From Mactromeris polynyma (lineage: Eukaryota; Mollusca; Bivalvia; Venerida; Mactridae): 64,000 bases of DNA. Both the position numbers and the translations under genes were made by a program. The stretch lies in assembly GCA_032209605.1 (NCBI GenBank), contig JASFXZ010000038.1, positions 2,480,001 to 2,544,000 of the forward strand, given 5' to 3'. Below, piece by piece: positions 39,400-48,599 of the stretch. Within the stretch, counting starts at the first letter, position 1. Every line of letters begins with the position of its first letter. The notes under the pieces are model-generated. The model was not told the DNA's origin. It did no database searches and saw only the letters and a program-made list of their open reading frames with translations.

Positions 39400-40615
39400 G
39401 GGGCTGGGGCCTCGGTTGATATCAATGTTCTTGGGTTGAAACTCATTTCCGTCCCTTATTGTCATATCCAACTCCTCTCTGAGAAGATACATGTAGCTGT
39501 GTGGCGTATCTGTGTATACATTGAAGTAATGCTTCTTTTGTATCTACGTAGTCTCGTAACCTACAAGTTTAGATGTTACGTACATTACCATGTATAATAT
39601 ATTCAAATTCAAGAGATTGTGACAGTATGCAGTAAAATCGTTTGATAAATCACGCATAAAAACGAATACATTTAAATTAATATGGATTTGAACCCAAATC
39701 AAAGGAAACCAAGCATTTGAGGCCTTGTAACCGACTTGGGATTTTTTTTTAACTTCGCTTCCTGAACGCAAATAATATTTCTTTACTTAAAAGCATTTGG
39801 GGAAAAAGAAACTTTTTATCTGTCGAAACAAGGAAATTTTTTAAGTATTTTTTGCGGAAAGTTTGTTGTTTGATTTTGTTTTTGATGTTAAACAAATGTC
39901 ACTACGCATTTAATGCCTCATTGGTTCGTATAAACAGTGCATAACTCGAATTATTACCCTGCTGTTTGTTTATAATAAACCTGGCGGAAACGATTGACAT
40001 GGTTATTTGTTTACTTTCTGAATTAATGGCACCGTAATTATATGCCAAGTATAATTTTGTTTAAAATGTTTGTCTCTGCGGACAAGTCCTTTAGTGAACA
40101 AGAAATTTAAATGAGAAAACGGACTATTATAGTGACTTTGTGTATTTGAGAACATAAAATTACGCGAGACTTATTTACCCAACTTTTTCTATATTGTCCT
40201 TCACATTCGGAATTCTTTGGTTTATGAGGTTAATGTAATATTGCCCACCTAGGTATGTGATATCAGGTATAGTGTCTGCTTGCGGTTAGATATGTGGTTA
40301 CGACATTTATATTACAGATATAATATTTATTTTTAGTACTTTCGCTAACCGATGAACAAGTCGTTACATTGTACGAATTTATCAATCATGGATTAAAATT
40401 TATCCAGTTACCTAAATCTACACCCTTAAATACAGTTTAGTCGTCTAGTGTATTACTGTTTACATTTAGTTATTTTACATCGATTATAAATCAAGTTTAC
40501 AGGTTACACAAATCACCCACTGCTCTGTGTTCTATCAATTTTATAAATAAATATTCATGAACCAATGACCCTTTGATTTAGCAAATACCATATGTTGATT
40601 TGCTGGCACTCATAA
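39400..40615. other. Gene-free AT-rich block
   Basis: No feature recognised apart from the GC-richer words just after the hairpin. Confidence 0.45.
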
Positions 40616-40617
40616 GT

Positions 40618-40743
40618 AAATTCAATTATTGACCAATCGGAATAATATTTAGAATGACTAGAAATGTTTACCAAATTCAGACCAAGTTTGATATTAGGTC
40701 AGATCGGCGCAGTACTGACACCAGAGTTATTTCACCTATGCAC
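40618..40743. repeat. Dispersed repeat D3, copy 1
   Basis: About 126 bp closely matching 46484-46607. Shared words include AAATTCAATTAT, GACCAATC, CAGACCAAGTTTGATATTAG, AGATCGGCGCAGTA and ACACCAGAGTTATTTCAC. Identity by eye is about 80-85 percent, higher at the right end. Class unknown. Confidence 0.75.
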
Positions 40744-40843
40744 GACTATTACTTATTTCTGTTCGTTACAGACATACGGTTACCGTTACGTTCGAACTGT
40801 TGCAAAACGCCTGACTTAACTCATTTGTTCCTAACGTTACTGT

Positions 40844-41209
40844 ACACAAACTCTAGTCGACCGCCATTTGTTCCGAAGAAGGTCGGTCTTATTTATTAGG
40901 TGGTCTGTTTATTGAGTTTAAATATGGAAGATAGCACAGTCTTATTATTGAGGTGGTGAGGAGCAGTGGTCGAGGTGTAGAGCGCCTGACTCCTGATCCG
41001 ACGATCGTAAGTTCGAGCTCCGCGATGAGTGAGTTTCTATCACGAACTACACAATCCCTAAATTTTGCGCGAATAATGGTTGAGAGCCAGGAAGCAGCCA
41101 TCGAGAGTGATTAGTATAAGTTGTAAGAACTTGTTTCACAGTCGATGTAAAATAAAAACTTTTTGGGGTGGTCTTAATTTCGAGATGGTCTATAAGCGAG
41201 GTTTTACTG
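40844..41209. mobile_element. TIR family A MITE, copy A2, interrupted by a SINE
   Basis: The left part (40844-40957) has CCGCCATTTGTTCCGAAGAA, GGTGGTCTGTTTATTGAG and ATATGGAAG. The right part (41165-41209) has GGTGGTCTTAATTTCGAGAT and ends in the complement of CAGTAAAACCTCGCTTATA, followed by TA. The parts join seamlessly on the uninterrupted copy at 55.9-56.06 kb. Between them sits SINE-2 copy 2, flanked by GAGGTGGT (40950-40957) and GGGGTGGT (41165-41172). Confidence 0.8.
40958..41164 (+). mobile_element. SINE-2, copy 2, nested in a MITE
   Basis: tRNA-like head with A-box-like TGGTCGAGGTGTAGAGCGC and B box AAGTTCGAGCTCC at 41009-41021. The body contains CAGGAAGCAGCC, and the tail is TTTCACAGTCGATGTAAAAT, as in the copy at 3745-3940. 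It is flanked by a near-perfect 8-bp duplication of MITE sequence, so it inserted after the MITE. Confidence 0.8.
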
Positions 41210-41480
41210 TACTCGTAAATATTGTGTTTAATATATACAGAGAAATAGATTTGGATAGTAATTATGCGAGATACGGTAATTCTGGCTGACAGTAAAACAA
41301 TATATAAAATTATTGTAAATATCTTTTGAGTTAGAATCGCATTGTGGGTCGTATACATTATACAGAGAAATAAGTTTGGATAAACTATTCAAGATAAGAC
41401 ATTTCCAACTGAGAGTAGAACAATATATTATTTAATCTATTCAGAATGCCAAGTGTTTTCTCGATTTTTTCTTAGAAAGT

Positions 41481-41726
41481 ATGAGTCTTGTAAACGCATT
41501 ATATACATTGATTTATACACTGAAACTGTTGGATATTAAACTCACTGATAAAGCTTACTCTATTTTTGTTGACGAAGATATTATCTCGACGGAACAACTT
41601 GATAATGTTGTTACTAATACATCGAAAATACTGATAAAATATTTGATAGAACAACACGATAATAATAATATTTATTTGATAAGTAAATTCGTTAAATATT
41701 GCAAAGTTATGTATAATTTATTATAA
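41481..41726 (+). CDS. Unassigned ORF, 81 codons
   Basis: ATG at 41481 follows an acceptor-like TCGATTTTTTCTTAG ending at 41475, and the frame stops with TAA at 41724-41726. The peptide is Leu/Ile/Lys-rich with regular hydrophobic spacing (KLLDIKLTDKAYSIFVDEDI, later ILIKYLIEQHDNN), suggesting a small helical bundle. A faint resemblance of the second half to helices of death-fold (CARD-like) domains is speculative, and no family is claimed. AT-rich DNA can yield such frames by chance. No neighbouring exon was found. Confidence 0.2.
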   Translation: MSLVNALYTLIYTLKLLDIKLTDKAYSIFVDEDIISTEQLDNVVTNTSKILIKYLIEQHDNNNIYLISKFVKYCKVMYNLL

Positions 41727-41860
41727 TGTGTATGTTAATAGTCAACTTAATACATTAATTGACGTGTATAATGTATATTTCAAGTAGTGAACGTTGGAAA
41801 TACATTTTGGCGAGTGTTCGACATTAAGTGGTAATTTAATACATTTCGCACTTCCCGGTC

Positions 41861-42102
41861 CTGACGCCGTCCTCGTCTCATTGCCGACGCCGTCTGGTTT
41901 CGTTGCCGACGCCGTCTGGTTTCGTTGCCGACGCCGTCTGGTTTCGTTGCCGACGCCGTCTGGTTTCGTTGCCGACGCCGTCTGGTTTCGTTGCCGACGC
42001 CGTCTGGTTTCGTTGCCGAAGCCGTCTGGTTTCGATGCCGAAGCCGTCTGGTTTCGTTGTCGACGCCGTCTTGTCCTTTTGCCGACACCGACGCCGTCAT
42101 GT
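41861..42102. repeat. 22-bp GC-rich minisatellite, about 10 units
   Basis: Unit core GCCGACGCCGTCTGGTTTCG. Starts fall every 22 bp from 41861 to 42059, with a degenerate remainder to about 42102. Units 2-7 are nearly identical, while the later ones carry AAGCC for ACGCC and other changes. It is sharply GC-rich against its surroundings. Because 22 is not a multiple of three, all three frames pass through the same repeat, which explains long Arg/Asn-rich and Pro/Ser/Phe-rich frames on both strands. Confidence 0.95.
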
Positions 42103-42469
42103 CCGTACCATATATATGTTGATGAACACACGAACGCAATCAAATGTTATCACCCGTGTCAATTAAGCGGTCTAATTTGACCGCATTAACTTCGTCTGCT
42201 TTGTCATTTATATAATAGTTATAGACGACTAGAAGATACACATTTCAATAAAACTGTCTTGTTGTAACACAGCGATACTTAGAGAGAAATGATGGTTTGA
42301 TGGAACGACTATTGAGAACTCTATTTAATCTTACGATTCTCAAATTTCACGTATGTCAGTATTTCATGAGACTCAAAAGATTTTGTAGTTTTTATCTGAA
42401 ACAAAAACGTCTTGTAAAAACGAATGTAGAAGAAATGAAGTCAATACTTGATACATTCAAACTTGTATA

Positions 42470-43438
42470 CAGTGTGACCTCTAAAGAGCAACACTCCATT
42501 GGTGAGGTTACTATGGCTGTTGTTGAGAGGTTGCTGCTCTAGAGAGGTTGAATTGATAGCAAATTCTTACTACAGGATATATAAGTCCTGTTGTTGAAGA
42601 GAGATTGTTGCTCTAGAGAGGTTGAATTGATAGCAAATTCTTACTACAGGATATATAAGTCCTGTTGTTGAAGAGAGATTGCTGCTCTAGAGAGGTTGAA
42701 TTGATAGCAAATTCTTGCTACAGGATATATAAGTCCTGTTGTTGAAGAGAGATTGTTGCTCTAGAGAGGTTGAATTGATAGCAAATTCTTACTACAGGAT
42801 ATATAAGTCCTGTTGTTGAAGAGAGATTGTTGCTCTAGAGAGGTTGAATTGATAGTAAATTCTTACTACAGGATATATAAGTCATGTTGTTGAAGAGAGA
42901 TTGTTGCTCTAGAGAGGTTGAATTGATAGCAAATTCTTACTACCGGATATATAAGTCCTGTTGTTGAAGAGAGATTGTTGCTCTAGAGAGGTTGAATTGA
43001 TAGTAAATTCTTACTACAGGATATATAAGTCATGTTGTTGAAGAGAGATTGTTGCTCTAGAGAGGTTGAATTGATAGCAAATTCTTACTACAGGATATAT
43101 AAATCCTGTTGTTGAAGAGAGGTTGCTGCTCTAGAGAGGTTGAATTGATAGTAAATTCTTACTACAGGATATATAAATCCTGTTGTTGAAGAGAGGTTGT
43201 TGCTCTAGAGAGGTTGAATTGATAGCAAATTCTTACTACCGGATATATAAGTCCTGTTGTTGAAGAGAGATTGTTGCTCTAGAGAGGTTGAACTGATAGT
43301 AAATTCTTACTACAGGATATATAAGTCATGTTGTTGAAGAGAGATTGTTGCTCTAGAGAGGTTGAATTGATAGCAAATTCTTACTACAGGATATACGGAT
43401 TGTTCTCATGACGAGATCGCTCTGGGGAGGTTGCACTG
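42470..43438. mobile_element. TIR family B MITE with internal 74-bp expansion
   Basis: The left end CAGTGTGACCTCTAAAGAGC (preceded by TA at 42468-42469) matches the complement of the right end, read inward CAGTGCAACCTCCCCAGAGC (followed by TA at 43439-43440). Between them lie about 40 bp of unique sequence, twelve 74-bp units and a short right flank. Single- or two-unit relatives occur at 54909-55060 and 61317-61493. The CAGT(G) ends with a TA duplication fit a non-autonomous Tc1/mariner-type element. Confidence 0.85.
42510..43397. repeat. 74-bp tandem array, 12 units
   Basis: The marker word CTCTAGAGAGGTTGAA starts at 42537 and every 74 bp to 43351. Other unit words: GTTGTTGAAGAGAGATTG, AAATTCTTACTAC and GGATATATAAGTC. 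Variants (AGCAAA or AGTAAA, ACAGG or ACCGG, GTCCTG or GTCATG) recur in pairs: units 6-7 and 10-11 share the same ordered combination, so some copying was by dimer. Confidence 0.97.
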
Positions 43439-43469
43439 TATCAACACGTGATCGCCGGGTGCGTGTCAG

Positions 43470-44728
43470 TGTCTGGGCCCGGCAATATAACGGATTCTTA
43501 CACTCAAATCTCAAACCACAAAATGTACTCTTATTAGTCTGATAGTAACCCATATTGTGTGTGCAACGTGTATGATACTATCAAATGAGAGATGAATATT
43601 CTTTCTGGCCCATTTTCATTGTAATCTGAGTGTAATATGAGATCTTGGAGTAATTATTAAGTCTAAGTGTGGAGTGTGGCACTAAAACACAGTAATTGCT
43701 CCCATATCGCATCAGAACACTAAAATACCAAACAAATGAACCAAAACGAATATTCAGCACTCATTTCTTAGCAATACTTGTTCCACACTCATAGCAATAC
43801 TTGTCCCACACTCATAGCAATACTTGTTCCACACTCATAGCAATACTTGTTCCACACTCATAGCAATACTTGTTCCACACTCATAGCAATACTTGTTCCA
43901 CACTCATAGCAATACTTGTACCACACTCATAGCAATACTTGTTCCACACTCATAGCAATACTTGTTCCACACTCATAGCAATACTTGTTCCACACTCATA
44001 GCAATACTTGTTCCACACTCATAGCAATACTTGTTCCACACTCATAGCAATACTTGTTCCACACTCATAGCAATACTTGTACCACACTCATAGCAATACT
44101 TGTTCCACACTCATAGCAATACTTGTTCCACACTCATAGCAATACTTGTTCCACACTCATAGCAATACTTGTTCCACACTCATAGCAATACTTGTTCCAC
44201 ACTCATAGCAATACTTGTTCCACACTCATAGCAATACTTGTTCCACACTCATAGCAATACTTGTACCACACTCATAGCAATACTTGTTCCACACTCATAG
44301 CAATACTTGTTCCACACTCATAGCAATACTTGTTCCACACTCATAGCAATACTTGTACCACACTCATAGCAATACTTGTTCCACACTCATAGCAATACTT
44401 GTTCCACACTCATAGCAATACTTGTACCACACTCATAGCAATACTTGTACCACACTCATAGCAATACTTGTTCCACACTCATAGCAATACTTGTTCCACA
44501 CTCATAGCAATACTTGTACCACACTCATAGCAATACTTGTTCCACACTCATAGCAATACTTGTACCACACTCATAGCAATACTTGTACCACACTCATAGC
44601 AATACTTGTACCACACTCATAGCAATACTTGTACCACACTCAAATATCCACTACCAGACTTTGAGGGTACATTTTGTGGTTTGAGTGCTGAGTGTAAGTA
44701 TCTGCTATAGGCCCGGACCCTGGTTCTG
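43470..44728. mobile_element. Foldback element F2 enclosing a 23-bp array
   Basis: The left arm (43470-43552) is an imperfect reverse complement of the right arm (about 44646-44728). The best core is GTACATTTTGTGGTTTGAG, which occurs in the right arm and as its complement in the left, followed outward by TGAGTGTAAG and then a TATA..CCCGG word. Between the arms are about 215 bp of unique sequence and the 23-bp array. There is no coding capacity. No target duplication was settled, because the right arm runs directly into the 24-bp array. A Helentron-associated or long-TIR non-autonomous element are both possible. Confidence 0.75.
43770..44643. repeat. 23-bp tandem array, 38 units
   Basis: Unit AGCAATACTTGT(T/A)CCACAC followed by TCAT, in perfect 23-bp register from 43770 to the last start at 44621. 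Units differ at essentially one site, TTCC or TACC, with one TCCC in unit 2. TACC is found in units 7, 14, 22, 26, 29, 30, 33 and 35-38, thus increasingly toward the right end. Such uniformity indicates recent amplification. There are no unique spacers, so it is not a CRISPR array. Confidence 0.98.
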
Positions 44729-45060
44729 CTATAGGCCCGGACCCTGGTTCTGCTATAGGCCCGGACCCTGGTTCTGATTTAGGCCCGGAACCTGGTTCTG
44801 CTTTAGGCCCGGAACCTGGTTCTGCTTTAGGCCCGGAACCTGGTTCTGCTATAGGCCCGGACCCTGGTTCTGCTATAGGCCCGGACCCTGGTTCTGCTAT
44901 AGGCCCGGACCCTGGTTCTGCTATAGGCCCGGACCCTGGTTCTGCTATAGGCCCGGACCCTGGTTCTGCTATAGGCCCGGACCCTGGTTCTGCTATAGGC
45001 CCGGACCCTGGTTCTGCTATAGGCCCGGACCCTAGTTCTGCTATAGGCCCGGACCCTGGT
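44701..45060. repeat. 24-bp GC-rich tandem array, 15 units
   Basis: Unit TCTGCTATAGGCCCGGACCC plus TGGT, exactly 24 bp for 360 bp. Units 4-6 form a sub-block with TTTAGG and GGAACC; one unit has CCTAGT. The first unit is also the outer end of the right arm of foldback F2. A single diverged equivalent is the complement of 43470-43495 in the left arm. Confidence 0.97.
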
Positions 45061-45064
45061 TCGG

Positions 45065-46480
45065 AGGTGGCATATCGTCGGAAAGTATAGTCAGAGTCAC
45101 GTCAAATATAGGGAACAAATATAGGGAACAAAGTAGAATATTGCGAATAATGGTGATGATATTTTTAAGTGCGGTCCATTTCAGTATATAAACTTTTAAG
45201 AAAAAGTCTGCGTTCATTTATGAACAGCCCTCCTATATCAGCTGCCGTAATACATGGATGTAAGATAACAACAATTTTCTGTAAGAGTACACGGAAAATT
45301 ATCCTAACAGATAAATCCGCCATAATTACATTTATTATCGAGTATGATTAAATAATAGTCTACATATCCGTTCTTACATACATTTCGCGAAACACCCTAT
45401 TTCGTATATTATCATTCGGAAGTCCTCAGGCTGCATACTCTTCATTAAGTCAGATATTAACTTAGTTTAATCGAGTGACATAATTTGTGGCCTTCACAAT
45501 GGCAGTGCTGTAGTTTTTTGCCTTGCTAGAAAGTGGGTTATTTTTGTTGCGAGATGAAAAGAGTAATTTTCTTCAAATGAATTCTTCTCTGTAACCTATA
45601 AATTGTATTCAACCGCCTTACCGCATTCGTCTTCTAGTGGCAGCGGTTCAAAATTGTACGCACGGTAGTACGGATCCTATTTGGTGCCATTATTACAATT
45701 CCAAACGTGAGTTTTAAAACTCAGACGAGCGACACAAGTCCTCTGGACCTCTTGTCTCAGGATTACGATTATTTTGTTGCGAGCTGTTTCTCTGGTGCAC
45801 AAACAAATAAGGAAATGGAATATCAACTTTAAATTACACCGACTTTAATCTGACGTCTGTTGTTCATTTGGCTTGTCGGATGTGACTGGATTTGTGCGGA
45901 TTTGTGTCATATTTGCAGCGAGGGGTTCATGTCGTCATGGTGATGTCCTGCGTCTTACGTTTGCACGAATTCAACCCTTATTCTCGATCGTTTATTGAGA
46001 ACAACTTTCTCATAACTTGATAGATGCAACCACGCAATACCCTTACAAGGTTAACAATCTAATTTAAGTTCGTCAAAACGTAATTTTCAGAAACATAGAT
46101 TTTGATAGAGGGCTTAAAATCAACATCATTTTGATTGAATGTAACATAATCAGGCTCTGTTGAACCGTGGATTTCACAGAAACGAACTATACACTGTTGC
46201 TTGGAATTCGAACAATTTCTCCACACTACGTACGATTATGATTTTTACATGCAGCTTACAGGATACAGTTTATCCCTTAATCAATCAATTTATATGTTAA
46301 TACCCTATATGCCATGTTTTTCAAGCAGCTCTGACTAAACTTGGATAAAGTATGTATTACCAAAAGATCTCCGTGAGATTCGATTATGCCAAATGCTACA
46401 AGTACATCTTTAACAAGAATTGTGACGCTATGACCTTTGATATAGCAAAATACTAAATTTTGCATTGTTAATACTCAACT
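45065..46480. other. Gene-free block
   Basis: A 16-bp direct duplication (AATATAGGGAACAA) lies at 45104-45131. The rest has only short frames and no recognised repeat. Confidence 0.4.
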
Positions 46481-46483
46481 GGT

Positions 46484-46607
46484 AAATTCAATTATCGACC
46501 AATCAGAACCATGTGTATACTGAATGAGAATTGTTTACCACATACAGACCAAGTTTGATATTAGGTAAGATCGGCGCAGTAACACCAGAGTTATTTCACT
46601 TATGCAC
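46484..46607. repeat. Dispersed repeat D3, copy 2
   Basis: Matches 40618-40743. Relative to that copy it lacks three bases within the GCGCAGTA..ACACCAGAG part. The minus-strand frame at 46535-46753 runs through it. The part shared with copy 1 reads EITLV..LRRS.LISNLV in both. Confidence 0.75.
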
Positions 46608-46609
46608 AG

Positions 46610-47225
46610 CAATGCGATGGCACAGCGAAGAATCGCACTTGCAACGAACGAAGAATTCAATTCAAATGTTCGAAGTAATTTCGCACTTCGCCAACTCTCC
46701 ATAATTGGTGCTTTGGCAGCAAACATGGCTTCATACAGCTGCGTACCAGCCAACTCGTTTGTAATGCATTTAAGTAACTAATAAAACGGAACATAAATAT
46801 ATACAATTTTGTTCTATTCTTCTTTGTTCCGTCTTGTTATGTTGCGTATTATATATTATTATTAATAATGATATATATTCCGCCTTTCTGTAAGTACATG
46901 GAATATTGTCTTCTACACAAGCATGTGTTGCATTTTTGTACCGTTTTAAAAATAGGTTTTGTCCTACTAGCGGTTGGGCAGACGAACGTTAATTTCACAT
47001 ACATTGTAATTAGGGCAAAAATGAAAATATGCACACGGGACATGTTTGTAGAATTCGCACTAATTCCTCGTGCAGAATTCCTTTCTGCGTCTATGAAATG
47101 TGCAGCTCGAAAAGGTTGTTACAAAAGTATTTGCACTTCTCTCTATATGGATAATATAAATGGATTTCAATCACGGTTAATACATTATTCATGATGACAT
47201 ACTACTTATGGTATGATAGCGAGTT
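46610..47225. other. Gene-free block
   Basis: A 108-codon plus frame (46868-47194) and an overlapping minus frame are present. Neither has a recognised domain or splice support. Confidence 0.4.
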
Positions 47226-47227
47226 CA

Positions 47228-47487
47228 TTGAATACATAATAGATGTAGACTGGTCAAAATATATAACCGCTACTTTGTCTTCTTAGAATCTGCACTAAAT
47301 TATAACAAAGTGATCGGAATCGATGAACGTGATTTTGACAGCTTACATCGACTTTTTCGATAGTTCAATTAGTTTGAATCGTAAATGTTATAACTTTCTG
47401 CAATCAAAGTTATCAGAAATTTATCCAGTAGCTGTTTGGAAATTATGTGAAATAGTACTGGCGGGTCAACACTTTCTACCAGTATGC
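47228..47487 (+). repeat. Dispersed repeat D2, expanded copy (flank)
   Basis: Colinear with 5138-5392 (GACTGGTCAAAA, GTGATTTTGACAG, ATAGTTCAATTAG, TTATCCAGTAG, ACCAGTATG). It leads directly into the 20-bp array that begins at 47473. Confidence 0.65.
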
Positions 47488-47752
47488 TAACCTTTCTACC
47501 AGTATGCTTACCTTTCTACCAGTATGCTAACCTTTCTACCAGTATGCTAACCTTTCTACCAGTATGCTTACCTTTCTACCAGTATGCTAACCTTTCTACC
47601 AGTATGCTAACCTTTCTACCAGTATGCTAACCTTTCTACCAGTATGCTAACCTTTCTACCAGTATGCTAACCTTTCTACCAGTATGCTAACCTTTCTACC
47701 AGTATGCTAACCTTTCTACCAGTATGCTAACCTTTCTACCAGTATGCTAACA
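47473..47752. repeat. 20-bp tandem array, 14 units
   Basis: Unit TTTCTACCAGTATGCTAACC, in perfect register. Only units 2 and 5 differ (CTTACC for CTAACC). The corresponding place in the 5.1-5.4 kb copy of the same repeat has a single diverged unit. Confidence 0.97.
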
Positions 47753-47754
47753 AC

Positions 47755-48395
47755 ACCAAGTACAGATTTGTCAAAAATCGTGGCCTGCTTCTGTGACAGC
47801 TACCGGTATAAATTGTTTTCATTCTGTTGTAAGCATTCAATATATATCCATTGTTACCAATAATGTTTTATATATTAGAATTTCGCATGTCTTTGTATAT
47901 ATAGCTCACATTTCTACACTGGCTATGTCTGGTCAATACTTATTGTATAAATGAATACTTAACGTTCTCGAGTTTCTAGTTGAAGGTAAGATATTATACG
48001 ACAATGAATTAAATACGATATTGTATTACGTTTTAGCTTCAAGCTGGCGTCATGTTTAGTTCAAATAAACAATGTTTTAATGACCATTGCTGTAGAAAAG
48101 TATAAAAACTCTGGCCATTACTCGGCGTCAGGGTAAAAAGCATTAACGAATAAAAAAACAGATAAACAAACTCGCTGTTTAACGGCGATAAATAACCGAA
48201 ACCCATAGATTTTACTTGTATACTAGCAACAGAAGATGAGTGTTTAATGTTGATAGGCTCCGAACAAATGATTTGCTTCACAAACGGATAGTCATTTTGA
48301 AAAAAAAAGCGCTCTGTATTCTCAACAATGTACGGTGTTTTGTGGGATATATAGTATTGTGTGATGTATCTTTACCAATTTATAAGCTGTGTTAT
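47755..48395. other. Gene-free AT-rich block
   Basis: No gene-like frame or repeat recognised. Confidence 0.45.
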
Positions 48396-48396
48396 A

Positions 48397-48590
48397 CTAT
48401 ACAGTAAAACCTCAATATTAAAGTTATATTGTGCTCATATTTTTGTTTATTTGTTTACCTGAACAAACATGAAGAATGTACTTCATAATTATAAAGTTAA
48501 AACATCAATAAATATGCATAATTATAGAATACACTAATAATGTATTCCTCTGTATTTGTTGAAAAAAAGTTTGTATTATCAAGAAATTAA
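48397..48590 (-). mobile_element. Solo family A terminus beside an F1-related arm
   Basis: TATACAGTAAAACCTCAATA at 48400-48419 is an isolated family A terminus with no partner end nearby. From about 48440 the sequence matches the foldback F1 arm in the orientation of its right half (AGTTAAAACATCAATAAATA at 48497-48516, AATGTATTCCTCTGTATTTG at 48540-48559). Confidence 0.55.
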
Positions 48591-48599
48591 AAAAAATCC

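Noticed and set aside
41742..42180. Long overlapping frames on both strands (up to 133 codons), Arg/Asn-rich or Pro/Ser/Phe-rich
   Set aside because: They are the three frames of a 22-bp tandem repeat and have no other support.
43770..44643. Regular short repeats suggesting a CRISPR array
   Set aside because: Units are contiguous with no unique spacers, no cas genes occur, and the sequence is of animal type.
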